A DNA stretch of 41,201 nucleotides, taken from the NCBI GenBank assembly GCA_902796575.1, contig CADBPS010000050.1, positions 1 through 41,201 of the forward strand, in the 5' to 3' direction. Source of the DNA: an uncultured Methanobrevibacter sp. GTDB taxonomy: Archaea > Methanobacteriota > Methanobacteria > Methanobacteriales > Methanobacteriaceae. Below the pieces are notes generated by a model. That model was not told where the DNA came from. It did not search any database and worked only from the letters and a program-made list of their open reading frames with translations. The position numbers and the translations under genes were made by a program. Numbering within the stretch: position 1 is the first letter of the stretch; the number at the start of each line of letters is the position of its first letter. This document shows positions 17,877 to 27,132 of the stretch, piece after piece.

Positions 17877-18689
17877 CCAGTCTTTTAAGTCTCTGCAAGT
17901 CATATTAACGTTAAGAGGCGTTAAACTTGGCTGTTTATCAATTAAAAGAGCATATCCGTCACTGCCCTTTTCATAATCCGTGATGAGATTTGATGTAATC
18001 ATAATCAAATCATCACTGTCCTGATTTTCTTCCAGCGGATAGTTGAACAGATCCTCTTTTTCTTTGGTGGTGTTGTCAATGACTTTTTTATCAAGCATTT
18101 TATGTGAAAGGTGAGTGATTTTAACATCTTGTGAAGCATAATTGGAAGGAACGTTTAAGTTAAACAGGTCAACTCCTTCCGGAAATCCTTTATTTATTAT
18201 TTTCAAAACAAGTTCATGCAGGACTTTCTTGGCCAGGGTAAAATCAAAATCCAAATACCATTCACCGTTTTCATCCTGTTTATATGATGTTTCCGGATCC
18301 ATAAACAATGAAACTGCAATTGCAGGGATACCTAAACTGACGGCTTCAAAGGCTGCGCATACAGTACCTGAAGATGTAATATCACAGCTTATATTAACAC
18401 CGGCATTTATTCCGGTTATCACCAGATCAGGTTTTTCATCCATAATATAATCCATACCTGCAATTACACAGTCTGCAGGACTGCCGGAAATGGAATATCC
18501 CTGACTGCCGTCTTCAAGTTCACAGCTATTAATTTTTAAATGTTTAAATAATGATATGCGACGGCCTACACTGCTGTTGTTTTTGTCGGGAGCTACAACA
18601 TAAACATCGGCCAAATCTTCAACTGCCTGTTTTGCAGCCAATATTCCGGGTGCAAAAATACCGTCATCATTGGATATTAAAATTTTCAT
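17874..18689 (-). CDS. surE: 5'-nucleotidase SurE
   Basis: A SurE-family phosphatase that removes phosphate from nucleoside monophosphates in the cytoplasm. The N-terminus MKILISNDDG carries the Asp-Asp metal site; YSISGSPADCV and ITGINAGVNIS follow at the usual positions, with SSGTVCAAFEA after that. The length (271 residues) is normal. The frame extends upstream to 18731, but the family always starts near MKILxxNDDG, so the start is ATG 18689, or ATG 18695 two codons earlier, which has GTGGA before it. The gene is convergent with ALP copy 2 and lies downstream of the radical SAM gene on the same strand, with about 70 bases between. Confidence 0.92.
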   Translation of the reverse strand: MKILISNDDGIFAPGILAAKQAVEDLADVYVVAPDKNNSSVGRRISLFKHLKINSCELEDGSQGYSISGSPADCVIAGMDYIMDEKPDLVITGINAGVNISCDITSSGTVCAAFEAVSLGIPAIAVSLFMDPETSYKQDENGEWYLDFDFTLAKKVLHELVLKIINKGFPEGVDLFNLNVPSNYASQDVKITHLSHKMLDKKVIDNTTKEKEDLFNYPLEENQDSDDLIMITSNLITDYEKGSDGYALLIDKQPSLTPLNVNMTCRDLKDW

Positions 18690-18758
18690 AAGCATCAAGT
18701 CCACATAAAAATAACTACTAATCCCTATCAATATTATCCTATTTAAATTTTATTGGCA

Positions 18759-19847
18759 TCATTTTTTTAATAACATTTCAACATCTTCCTTTCGGTTGAA
18801 TAATACACAACCACCTTCATGATTGTCAACAAGAAGACCATTATCCCTTAGAGAAGTAAATAAGTTAGAATTTAATGCATCAATAAGTGATGTATCCTTA
18901 ACATTAATATCGGAGTATGGAGAAGCCGGGCAGGGTTCAGCTCCTCCATGAGAATTAATATGGAAAAATCCTCTTCCTGCTGCTAAACAGCCCCCTGAAG
19001 TCTTTTCATCTCCCGGAAATGATAGGAATAACATTTCCGGATAATTTTGACGCAGATGATTAATTTCACTTAACAGGAATTCTCTTTCCTCATCACCGGG
19101 CGCTATATTCCTAGTTTCTTCATTAACCGGAACATATTCAATAAAAAACACTACTTTACAGCCAAAATCCTTTAATTTTTCAATATATTCATTTGAAAGC
19201 AGTGAATATAAATTTCCTTTTGTAAATGTAAGTGAAGCACCAAAAATTATATTGTTTTTACTCATCAATTCCATTGAATTAATTATCTGATCATAAACAC
19301 CACTTCCCCTTCTGGAATCTGTAGTTTCCCGGTTTCCCTCAATGGATATAATAGGAACAAGATTTCTGTTTTTGTCAAACAGATTTAAATACTTATTATT
19401 CAGCATTGTTCCGTTTGTAAATATTGGAAATAAAATTTCAGAATGATTGCTGGCTTTTATTATTACATCTTCTCTAATCATTGGCTCTCCACCGGCAAGA
19501 ACAATAAAACTTATTCCCATTTCCTTTGCCTGATTAAAAATATCATCCCAATCATCATCTGAAAGCTGATTTAGATTATTATCATCACACAGGCTGTTGG
19601 CCCGTGCATAGCATCCTCTGCAGTGGAGATTGCACTGACTTGTAATACTTGCAATTAAAAAAACCGGAATATTCTGCCCTTTTTTGCTATATTTTTCTCT
19701 GATAGCTGTAGCTTTTTTGGCATCTTTGGAAAACTTAAGCAAAAAGAGACTTTCCTTAGGATTTTTTAGAGAAGCTCTGATTGCATCTTTTACAATGATT
19801 TCAACACCATCTGCCAGATATTCCTGTATATTAAAATTATCTTCCAT
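18759..19847 (-). CDS. Radical SAM protein with extra C-terminal cysteines
   Basis: A 362-residue radical SAM enzyme. CNLHCRGCYA (about residue 72) is the CxxxCxxC motif that binds the 4Fe-4S cluster and S-adenosylmethionine, and GGEP follows as expected (about 119). C-terminal cysteines in GGCLAAGRG, EPCPASP and GGCVLF suggest a second cluster of SPASM or twitch type. The substrate is unknown. It starts immediately after the stop codon of the TetR gene, whose last bases (GGTGAAATAA) supply the ribosome binding site. Control by that TetR protein is therefore likely. Confidence 0.85.
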   Translation of the reverse strand: MEDNFNIQEYLADGVEIIVKDAIRASLKNPKESLFLLKFSKDAKKATAIREKYSKKGQNIPVFLIASITSQCNLHCRGCYARANSLCDDNNLNQLSDDDWDDIFNQAKEMGISFIVLAGGEPMIREDVIIKASNHSEILFPIFTNGTMLNNKYLNLFDKNRNLVPIISIEGNRETTDSRRGSGVYDQIINSMELMSKNNIIFGASLTFTKGNLYSLLSNEYIEKLKDFGCKVVFFIEYVPVNEETRNIAPGDEEREFLLSEINHLRQNYPEMLFLSFPGDEKTSGGCLAAGRGFFHINSHGGAEPCPASPYSDINVKDTSLIDALNSNLFTSLRDNGLLVDNHEGGCVLFNRKEDVEMLLKK

Positions 19848-20474
19848 TTATTTCACCCTGACTGAATCCAACAGGAATTTTGCATGTTCTTCTGTCTGTC
19901 TGAATAAGTTATCCATCGAACTTTGGGGAATATCATCATATTTAACACTAATTTCTAAAAGCAGATATATTGGAAAGCTGTAATACTCCTTGGCCAGTAA
20001 TTCAGGATTGGAGTCACTGCGTATAATTCCCTTTTCTTTTAAAACTGTGAAAAATTCTCTCCAGAAAACTAATGGTTTTTCAAGTATTTCTTTTTGGAAA
20101 AATTCCCTGATATTTTCATTGTAATGCATCTGGATAAAGATTAATCTACAGATTTTAAGATTTTTCTCATTGGACAGCATTTTTTTTACGGCTTCTGATC
20201 CTTTATGATAAAATAATTCGGGATTTTCAATTAACATTTCATTGCTGTCACTTAAATTTAAATCTTTGCTGTTGAGTAAGTTGTCGTATTGAAAAAGATT
20301 AGTGAAATACTCAAATATGTCAATCAATATTGCATTTTTAGAGGGATAATGACTATATATTGAGCTTTTTTTAATTCCTACTTCTTCAGCTATTTCTCTA
20401 AGTGAAACAGAATCATAACCTTTTTTAGAGAACAAATCCAGTGTCACATCAAAAATTTTTTCTTTAGTATTCAT
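19848..20474 (-). CDS. TetR-family transcriptional regulator
   Basis: A 208-residue TetR/AcrR regulator. The helix-turn-helix VSLREIAEEVGIKKSSIYSHY is at residues 23-43, followed by the usual KNAILIDIFEYF. The C-terminal ligand domain is not conserved enough to name an effector. It is the first gene of an operon with the radical SAM gene, with no gap between them. A palindromic site sits 7 bases before its ATG, between a TATA-like box and the start, so autoregulation by repression is likely. Confidence 0.9.
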   Translation of the reverse strand: MNTKEKIFDVTLDLFSKKGYDSVSLREIAEEVGIKKSSIYSHYPSKNAILIDIFEYFTNLFQYDNLLNSKDLNLSDSNEMLIENPELFYHKGSEAVKKMLSNEKNLKICRLIFIQMHYNENIREFFQKEILEKPLVFWREFFTVLKEKGIIRSDSNPELLAKEYYSFPIYLLLEISVKYDDIPQSSMDNLFRQTEEHAKFLLDSVRVK

Positions 20475-20480
20475 ATTCCT

Positions 20481-20498
20481 ACCTATCGTTCGTTAGGT
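20481..20498. promoter_or_regulatory. Palindromic operator of the TetR-radical SAM operon
   Basis: ACCTA-T-CG-TT-CG-T-TAGGT is an 18-base site with perfectly matching outer arms (ACCTA/TAGGT) and inner CG/CG, the form typical of TetR-family operators. It lies directly upstream of the TetR start and next to an A/T-rich TATA-like box (plus 20499-20511). Confidence 0.75.
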
Positions 20499-20604
20499 TT
20501 ATTATATTTTTCATCACATATAAATATTTCATTTATTTCACAACATTCAGTTCATTTTGTTAAACAATTGCTTGAACACATAATTGAAAAAAATAGCTAT
20601 TACA

Positions 20605-21195
20605 TCACTTCTTATAAAAATTATCGATTTTTTCGTTGATAACTGTTTTCAGTGCTTTGGAATTATATGTTCTAAACTGTATTGCTTCATCTTTGAGTGT
20701 TAAAGTAAGAATTTCACCCGGACTTGAACTGACAAGTTTTATTTCATCAAATCCAATTGAATATTTTCCTGAAATTACCAGTTCATCGTCCCATAAAAAT
20801 AGTTCTGCAGGAATCCATTCAACATCATTTGAATTTTTAGCTATCAAACCGCCAAGCAAAGCCCCAGCTCCGGCGACAATTAAACCAGTGCCTAATGTAG
20901 TTCCAATAACTCCAACTGTTGCTGCAGCACCTATTAACCCCCCTGCGCTACCTACAACATCCGGTGAAAGCAACTTGGATAATTTGTCTTTCGACGATTC
21001 ATCAGCGGGAAATTCAATTTTAGTTTTTCTATTTAATCGGATATATTCTAAAGATTCATCATATCCTTTTTTAGGAAAATCCTCTTTTTTTGAAAAAATC
21101 GAATTTGCCGTATCGTCAACAAATTCTTTAGTATGTCTGGTGAAATCTGTGGCATCATCTTTTAATTTACCAAGCTTATTTAAACCAAATAACAT
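20605..21195 (-). CDS. Glycine-rich membrane hairpin protein with PH-like C-terminus
   Basis: A protein of about 196 residues of unknown function. It has a charged N-terminus (lysine-rich, with DFTRHTKEFVDD), then a long Gly/Ala-rich hydrophobic region (GLIGAAATVGVIGTTLG and on through GAGALLGGLIAK) like glycine-zipper membrane hairpins, then a beta-rich tail (WIPAELFLWDDELVISG; FDEIKLVSSSPGEILTLTLK) that resembles bacterial PH-type domains. The frame opens at 21261, but a TATA-like box at about 21264-21271 would place the transcript start downstream of that codon, so ATG 21195 (or 21225) is preferred. Confidence 0.6.
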   Translation of the reverse strand: MLFGLNKLGKLKDDATDFTRHTKEFVDDTANSIFSKKEDFPKKGYDESLEYIRLNRKTKIEFPADESSKDKLSKLLSPDVVGSAGGLIGAAATVGVIGTTLGTGLIVAGAGALLGGLIAKNSNDVEWIPAELFLWDDELVISGKYSIGFDEIKLVSSSPGEILTLTLKDEAIQFRTYNSKALKTVINEKIDNFYKK

Positions 21196-21350
21196 AATTT
21201 TATTTTCACGATCTGGTTTTTTCATTTGAACCACATCAGTACTGATACATTTAATGAACATAATATAAACAATTTGTTGATTGAATTCATAATACCTTCA
21301 ATGATTTTAAACTGCAGTAAATTAAGATTTGAATCTACATAACAGATATT

Positions 21351-22073
21351 TTATCTTTTGTTATTCTGATAATGCTTAATTGATTTTGAAATTCCTAATG
21401 CAGATACATTATTAAATCGTGATTTCTTAAGTTTTTTCTTGAAAAATTCTTCTTCATCAAAAGTACCATTCTTTTTTTCTTCATTAATTTCTCCAGCAAT
21501 TTCATTTGCCAGATTCTCATAGAACTTTACTGCTTCAGCATGATTCATATCTTTTGTTGGAGTATACACCTGGGATACCACAACCCCCAAAACACTTCCG
21601 CTGTTAGTCATCAGATTCCTCTCGAGAAGAAGAATCATTTTAACATACTCATCATCAATTGAATCATATACTTCAAGAAATACCGGTTCGACTTTAGCGT
21701 AGTAGTTTCTATTTGCATCGATGTTTGTATCTTTTGAAAAGTGATTATACTTAATAGATGATGTCTTATCCATAATATCATTCATAACTTTATTTTTTCC
21801 AAAAAATCTGCCAAGTTTGGAAGAAATACCATCATCAAATTTAATTACCGAATCAAAAAATGAATCTTCAGTCGAATTATTATTTGAAGAAGGATTGGAA
21901 TTTTCACTAGTATCTGTTTTATGTCCGCAATTAGGACAAAATAATGATCCGGCCAATTCATTTCCACAGTTGGAACAAAAAGATTTAGGCGGATTTTTTT
22001 CTACTTTAGTACTGCAATTAGGACAAAAAGAACCATCACCCGCCTCTTTTCCACAATTATTACAGATAACCAT
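21351..22073 (-). CDS. Double zinc-ribbon protein of unknown function
   Basis: A 240-residue protein. Two zinc ribbons stand at the N-terminus: CNNCG/CPNCS (about residues 4-20) and CSNCG/CPNCG (about 32-49). A Ser/Asn-rich linker follows, then a mixed helical and beta domain (about 95-235) that I do not recognise. ATG 22073 is preceded by GGTGA four bases away. It reads in the same direction as the glycine-rich membrane protein downstream with about a 90-base gap, and the two may share a function or a transcript. Zinc binding is clear from motifs; the partner is unknown. Confidence 0.75.
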   Translation of the reverse strand: MVICNNCGKEAGDGSFCPNCSTKVEKNPPKSFCSNCGNELAGSLFCPNCGHKTDTSENSNPSSNNNSTEDSFFDSVIKFDDGISSKLGRFFGKNKVMNDIMDKTSSIKYNHFSKDTNIDANRNYYAKVEPVFLEVYDSIDDEYVKMILLLERNLMTNSGSVLGVVVSQVYTPTKDMNHAEAVKFYENLANEIAGEINEEKKNGTFDEEEFFKKKLKKSRFNNVSALGISKSIKHYQNNKR

Positions 22074-22416
22074 TAAATCACCAACTAAACCATTTTTTTA
22101 AGTTAATCTTTACAGTACAAATTTGGACTGATACTCACTCGTGATTTTATAGTTAAAAATATATAAAAGTTGTGTATAAAAATTGATAAAAAATTCCGAA
22201 TTGTATAAATCCCGTTAAAAAGAAAATAAGCATTCATCAATTCAATTTAATCTGTCAAAAAACTCATATAAAACTTAAAACAATAGTTATTCCTTTAATT
22301 AGTAAAACATTAATTTTGACATATTGCAGTTGGAATAAAATTATTATCATAAATTCTATCAATATTGACATTAATTAAAATTGCCTTTAAATATTATATC
22401 TGATAAATATTCAACT
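22074..22416. other. Intergenic region, divergent promoters
   Basis: An A/T-rich gap between divergent genes. It carries a TATA-like stretch near 22386-22396 about 25 bases before the likely start of the small secreted protein, and the upstream region of the zinc-ribbon gene. I see no convincing further gene or repeat. Confidence 0.5.
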
Positions 22417-22797
22417 ATGAAAACTAAACACTTACTAATTCTGGTTGCATTATGTATGATCTGCTTTTCAATATTTGCCTACCAGTTCACTAATGACATA
22501 TCTACAATTATTGTCATTAATGAAACTGAAGTAAAGGAAAACGGTACTTTTACCGGTTTTCTAATGGACTCCTACAGTAGAGGTGTTGAAAATCAGACAA
22601 TTTACTATCATCAGGCAGGAGACGATAAAAATACATTTGTAAATGTTACAACAGGTCCTGAGGGCATTTTTAAAATAAAAAATGTTAAAAACGTTCCTGA
22701 AAGTGGCAGTAACAATTATTACGGGGATATTACATTTAAAGGTGATGAAAAATATCAGCCCTGTGTATATGAATACAACCTGACTGTGAAAAATTAA
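22417..22797 (+). CDS. Small secreted protein with one Ig-like / carboxypeptidase-regulatory-like domain
   Basis: From ATG 22417 this is a 126-residue protein with a signal peptide or N-terminal anchor (MKTKHLLILVALCMICFSIF) and one beta-sandwich domain (VKENGTFTGFLMDSYSRGVE; FVNVTTGPEGIFKIKNV; GDITFKGDEKYQPC). This layout, a default phrase followed by substitution and growth terms, is like single Ig-like or regulatory-like repeats in methanogen surface proteins. The frame extends to 22381, but the signal peptide argues for 22417. There is no Shine-Dalgarno; a TATA-like box about 25 bases upstream suggests a leaderless message. Confidence 0.7.
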   Translation: MKTKHLLILVALCMICFSIFAYQFTNDISTIIVINETEVKENGTFTGFLMDSYSRGVENQTIYYHQAGDDKNTFVNVTTGPEGIFKIKNVKNVPESGSNNYYGDITFKGDEKYQPCVYEYNLTVKN

Positions 22798-23243
22798 TAG
22801 GAAATACCAACTTTTTTTATAATTAGCCGTCACTATCAACCTATCTGAGTGCGGAGATATGCTGCTCCGTATGGATTTTAGCATGAAAAAGATAAAAAAT
22901 ATTGTTTTAGTACTGGGACATGTAGATGCCAATACAAATAAAATTCAATAAAATCTTATAATATATTATATTTATATTTACGATTATTATTTGTAGTACT
23001 ATAATGATTTTTATAAAATATAATTAACGCTGTAATGAATAATATTTGATGAATGAAATTAGCTATTAATTCCAAATCTTTTCCGGGAAATTACAAAAGC
23101 ATTATAACTATCTTGAAAAATTCAAATTCGGAGGTGATTCTTGACGTTTTAGGTTATTTTTTTATAATTAATCAGTGAATAGATACAAAATTAATGCTTA
23201 CATTGAATAAAATTTATTTACTAATAAAATAATATTAAATAAT
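22798..23243. other. Intergenic region with short remnant-like ORFs
   Basis: 446 bases without a full gene. It holds a 7-bp stem (TGCGGAG 22850-22856 with CTCCGTA 22865-22871, one G-T pair), a 22-codon ORF at 22883-22951, and a 41-codon ORF at 23053-23178. A strong GGAGGTGAT (23130-23138) lies before a TTG that stops after two further codons. These look like debris of lost genes or unrecognised small genes. Confidence 0.4.
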
Positions 23244-24395
23244 ATGAATACAAGTAGGTTCGAAACATTTTACGATGCAGTTTTAGCAATTGTTATAACA
23301 ATTTTGGTGTTGAAGATTCCGCAGCCCCTGACTCCGGAGTGGGGATCTTTTTTTTCAAATTCTTTAAGTTTGATAACATATTTCATAGTATTTTTATCAA
23401 TTATAAATATCTGGTACAGTAATCAGAAATTATTCAACTATATTGATGAAATAAACAATAAGGCAATATTTACGTATGGTTTTTCAATATTTATATTCTC
23501 TCTGTTTCCCTATTTTGCATCATGGCTTTCACAAAATTTGTATTCACTAACTGCAGAGACAATTTTCGGATTAATCATATTTTTTGGCAGTGTTTCACAT
23601 GTCATTTCAATTGTTGTACTCTTTGGAGCTAATAAATCAAACGAAAAATTAAAAGAATTGAATATTAAAAAAATTCACTATTTAATGCCCTTAATCATTA
23701 TAATAATTGGTTTTATAATATCCTATACAGTTTTTGTTCCGGGAATTTATTTAGCCTGTTTGATTTCGGTATTTTTAAGTATTATTTATAATAGAGTACA
23801 AGGCAGGGAATTCGAAGATACTGAAAGATTTGAAGCATTAATTGATGCAATCATAGCTATTATTATTACTATCATTGTGCTTGAGATTCCTATTGCGGCA
23901 AATGGTGATCTGGCAAGTTTATTAAATTTGAGACTTGAATTTATAGCATATGCAATTAGTTTTATTGTCTGTTTTAATGTCTGGAATTTTACATATAATC
24001 TCTTCAGCATTGTCAATAAAATCAATTATAAATCAATCTGGGCTATAGCTGTTGGACTGTTATTTTTATCGTTGATTCCATATTTAACAACATTTGTTTC
24101 AAAAAATTTCTATAGTTTCGTCCCGCAATGTTTGTATGGTATAGATTTTATTATTATCAATTTATGTTCTATTGTTGCCACTTATCAAATGAAAAAAATT
24201 GATAAATCAAATTCATTCCTGCAGGCAGCATTCCAGAATTATAATACGTATATTTTAAATATCATATTCACATGTATCTTCATGATTATTGGTTACTTAT
24301 ATTATCCTCCAATAATAATGATATCATGTCTGCTTTCAATTATTATAACTTGGACATTTATGCTTAAAAAAATAAATCTGCTTAAACTTATTTAA
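23244..24395 (+). CDS. Two-repeat TMEM175-like (DUF1211) potassium channel protein
   Basis: A 383-residue membrane protein of two homologous halves. Each starts with the TMEM175 pattern: RFETFYDAVLAIVITILVL at residue 5 and RFEALIDAIIAIIITIIVL near 198; helix 1 of this family lines the ion pore. About six hydrophobic segments follow in each half, giving around 12 in all. Known prokaryotic members usually have one repeat and form tetramers, while animal TMEM175 has two. The usual F-S-D of helix 1 is F-Y-D and L-I-D here, so ion selectivity may differ. No ribosome binding site is seen. Family fit is good; channel activity is inferred. Confidence 0.8.
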   Translation: MNTSRFETFYDAVLAIVITILVLKIPQPLTPEWGSFFSNSLSLITYFIVFLSIINIWYSNQKLFNYIDEINNKAIFTYGFSIFIFSLFPYFASWLSQNLYSLTAETIFGLIIFFGSVSHVISIVVLFGANKSNEKLKELNIKKIHYLMPLIIIIIGFIISYTVFVPGIYLACLISVFLSIIYNRVQGREFEDTERFEALIDAIIAIIITIIVLEIPIAANGDLASLLNLRLEFIAYAISFIVCFNVWNFTYNLFSIVNKINYKSIWAIAVGLLFLSLIPYLTTFVSKNFYSFVPQCLYGIDFIIINLCSIVATYQMKKIDKSNSFLQAAFQNYNTYILNIIFTCIFMIIGYLYYPPIIMISCLLSIIITWTFMLKKINLLKLI

Positions 24396-24542
24396 ATCCG
24401 TATCTTCATGGTGAGTGCTAATAATTAATATCATAGGAATTGATTATTCTCCAAGAATATAGAGATTATTAAACCTTAACGATTAATTTTCTCTTTCCTA
24501 ATTTTAACTTTCATATTTTTTGTAATTTTTCAATCAAGCAAG

Positions 24543-25241
24543 TCATGGTTCATAATCTATTCCGGCTTCATCCAATATTTGTTCATTAATTGTTTTTTCA
24601 AAGCAATTATTACCATCCGGAAATTCATTCAAAATATCGTTTAAAGATTCTTTTTCATCAATATAATAGTGTTCAATTAAATAATCTGTGTGCCTTTTTT
24701 CAGTGTCATTATATTCCAAAAAACTATCCTCCAGTTCAAAATCCTCATAACTTATTAAAATATCATCTGTTTTATATTCTATAAACGAATCATCCATTTC
24801 AAAATTAAATGTAGAGCGATAATGTTCATCAAAGAGCACTCCCTCTAAATTCTCATCAGGCCCATCCGGATAATCTATATAATCATTAACATCATTAATC
24901 TGTCTTTGATATTCAATATCACAGTATTCATAATGTAATTCTTCTAATCTATTATACTGTGGAGATGATGCAAAATAAAAATTATCCTCAATAAATTCCG
25001 TTTTTGGATAATGAAGATTAAATAGCCTATCCTCAATTACATCTTCAATTGTATCTTCAAGATCCTTTTCGAGTTTTCTAACTTCCTCCATCAGTTTTTC
25101 ATCACGGTCATCTTCAATAATTTCCTTAAAATATTTTTCTTCATATTTTTCATATTCTTCTATTAATTTTTTATCACGCATATATTCTAAATCATCCATC
25201 ATTACTTCCCCTAAATTCCTAATATAATCCATATTATTCAA
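24543..25241 (-). CDS. Acidic protein of unknown function
   Basis: A very acidic protein of 232 residues (many Asp and Glu with Tyr), with no signal peptide, no membrane segment and no family I recognise. The first half looks helical and coiled (KKLIEEYEKYEEKYFKEIIE), the second has repeated short acidic phrases (EDFELEDSFLEY). The frame opens at TTG 25241; ATG 25232 or ATG 25202 (after AGGGGA) are possible starts. It stands alone on its strand. No role can be suggested. Confidence 0.55.
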   Translation of the reverse strand: MNNMDYIRNLGEVMMDDLEYMRDKKLIEEYEKYEEKYFKEIIEDDRDEKLMEEVRKLEKDLEDTIEDVIEDRLFNLHYPKTEFIEDNFYFASSPQYNRLEELHYEYCDIEYQRQINDVNDYIDYPDGPDENLEGVLFDEHYRSTFNFEMDDSFIEYKTDDILISYEDFELEDSFLEYNDTEKRHTDYLIEHYYIDEKESLNDILNEFPDGNNCFEKTINEQILDEAGIDYEP

Positions 25242-25434
25242 ATTTTCTCATCATATTTCTAATTAGATTAATTTTAAATTTTCTTTTGGTTTAAAAGAAT
25301 TAAAACCTTAAAATTAAGCGATGCTATGTTATTTTATTGTTATAAAAAAGTATTTAAAATTATTTGAACCAGTAAAAATCCGTGCTACATAGTATAATGG
25401 TGAATCTATAAAAAAAAGAAAAGTATTGACAAAT

Positions 25435-26034
25435 TCATTTTGTTGAATTCATCATTGAAGTTACCTTATTAGAGTTTACAGTAGAATTAAACTCTTCCAA
25501 CACAGTATTATCCTTAATGACCTGTACTTTAACATGATCAACATCCAAATAATTAGGAGTGTCATAGTAACTGATTAAAGATGGAAAATCATATCCTTCA
25601 TCACTTTTGAAAAAAGATAACTTTTCCGTTGTGGTTGTCAATTCTTTGCCGCTGGAATCATAGTATATTGTTTTTAACATGTATTTTTCATAGTCATCAG
25701 GATAATTAGAGATATATCCGTTTACATTGTAGCAGTATAGAGGTTTACCTTCCAATGTATCCTCCCATATTTCAACTTTATCAAATGTTATTTGAACATT
25801 TCCATCACTGGCCTTATCGTCACCGCCGAAGCCTGAAAAGAATACTCCGGCAGCTACAATAACTACAACAACTATGGCAATTAACACAATGCAGCTTAAT
25901 TTATAGCTATTTCCACTGTTATTAGATTTTTCATCTTCATTAACAGGAACATCAGATAAGTCATGTGCACATTCAATACAAAACTTTGCATTATCCGGTG
26001 AACTGACACCGCAGTTAGGACATGTTTTACTCAT
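25435..26034 (-). CDS. Zinc-ribbon protein with one membrane segment
   Basis: A 199-residue protein with an N-terminal zinc ribbon (CPNCG ... CIEC, residues 5-22), a linker, one membrane segment (about 45-68, LSCIVLIAIVVVVIVAAGVFF), and an outer beta-rich domain (about 80-190). This layout is common in methanogens and Gram-positive bacteria, where the outer domain may bind ligand or wall. The start is supported by GAGGGGGAT. No enzyme motif is seen. The function is unknown. Confidence 0.75.
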   Translation of the reverse strand: MSKTCPNCGVSSPDNAKFCIECAHDLSDVPVNEDEKSNNSGNSYKLSCIVLIAIVVVVIVAAGVFFSGFGGDDKASDGNVQITFDKVEIWEDTLEGKPLYCYNVNGYISNYPDDYEKYMLKTIYYDSSGKELTTTTEKLSFFKSDEGYDFPSLISYYDTPNYLDVDHVKVQVIKDNTVLEEFNSTVNSNKVTSMMNSTK

Positions 26035-26147
26035 TCTTTATCCCCCTCTATAATTATGTTCTATTTGAACAATGGTATAAATATTGTGTTAATCTTCAAA
26101 TTTTATCCAATAATAGAAAATGTTTAAAGTTTAATCACCATTCATTA

Positions 26148-27019
26148 TTAAGAGTTACTCTCTTTATTTTCTCTAAAACCGAACCAGTTAAACTTATAAT
26201 CCATGAAAATGATTATTGCAATTATGATAATTGGCAGAACAATGTACATCAAATAATCTAAATTGGAATTCGGAAGAAAAGATCCGGTAGTGAAACCTGT
26301 GGATAGAATCAGAATATAATTAAATGAAAAATGCATAGCCGATGAAATTTCAAGGCCTTTGCCGTACCATGCCATGAAACCGAATAATAATCCTATGACA
26401 AGTGTCACAAGCATCATTATCCAGTCAAACTGCGTATGTAAAAAGAATAATGACTGTAAAACAATAGCTATTATAGGTACCTTAATCCATGATCCCAATG
26501 CCTGCATTAAAAATCCGCGATAAACATATTCTTCAGCAAAACTTTGTGTCATAGTTAAAAGTAAACATACAACAAAAGTGATTATCGTAAAATTATTTGT
26601 AAAACTGTATCCGTTGACAAATGTTTTAATTAAAGCATCAGCCCGTAAACACATAATGCAATAAAAACCACTTTTAAATAAACATCCCATTTCCATCCGC
26701 CGGTTGAGGATACCTGAGAAGAAAATGAATTTTTATAGATAAGTTTTGATGCAATGTAAAAAGAAGGAATTAAAAGTGTATTCATAAGTGTAGGATACAT
26801 TGCTCCTAAACTGTATGGTTCTGCACTGTTATAAATTTGATAATAAAATCCTGGTATCAATTCCAATGCGTAATTTAGAGCCATAGTCAATGCAAAATTA
26901 ATTAAAGCACCTAAAGCAAGAACCAAAATAGGTTTATACCATCTGTAGTTCTCAAATGTTCTGAGATAGGTGGTGTATTCTTTCTCATCAATAATTTTGT
27001 TAAATTTAAACAGATTCAT
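26148..27019 (-). pseudogene. CPBP (CAAX-type) intramembrane protease gene, frameshifted
   Basis: Two overlapping minus-strand frames make one CPBP-family protein. The first (26630-27019, 129 residues) starts well after GAAGGTGA and ends at TAA after YGLML. The second, in the other frame, carries the active-site motifs EEYVYRG, FLHTQFDW and SAMHFSFNYI. Joining them would need one extra base (or two fewer) near 26630-26640; an added T in the CTTTAA run gives YGLMLLIKTFVNGYS, a smooth join. So the gene is probably broken by a 1-base loss, though a sequencing error or programmed shift is possible. CPBP proteins cut peptides in the membrane; substrate unknown. Confidence 0.75.
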
Positions 27020-27099
27020 ATAAAATCACCTTCAGTGTAAATTATTAATCTCTAACATTATTAAAGTCTTTGAAATTCAAGACTTCATTAATAATATTT

Positions 27100-27132
27100 A
27101 AAAAAAGTAAGTTTGAGGAATTTAATCCTCAA
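27100..27132 (-). terminator. Hairpin terminator of CAP-type ALP
   Basis: On the minus strand TTGAGGA-TTAAAT-TCCTCAA (plus 27113-27132) is a perfect 7-bp hairpin followed by a T-rich tract (plus 27100-27106). The ALP stop codon TGA lies in the stem. Confidence 0.65.

Noticed and set aside
22883-22951. 22-residue ORF with NIVLVLGHVD as a GTPase remnant
   Set aside because: It recalls the GHVDHGKT motif of translation GTPases, but the match is too short and lacks the essential HGK.
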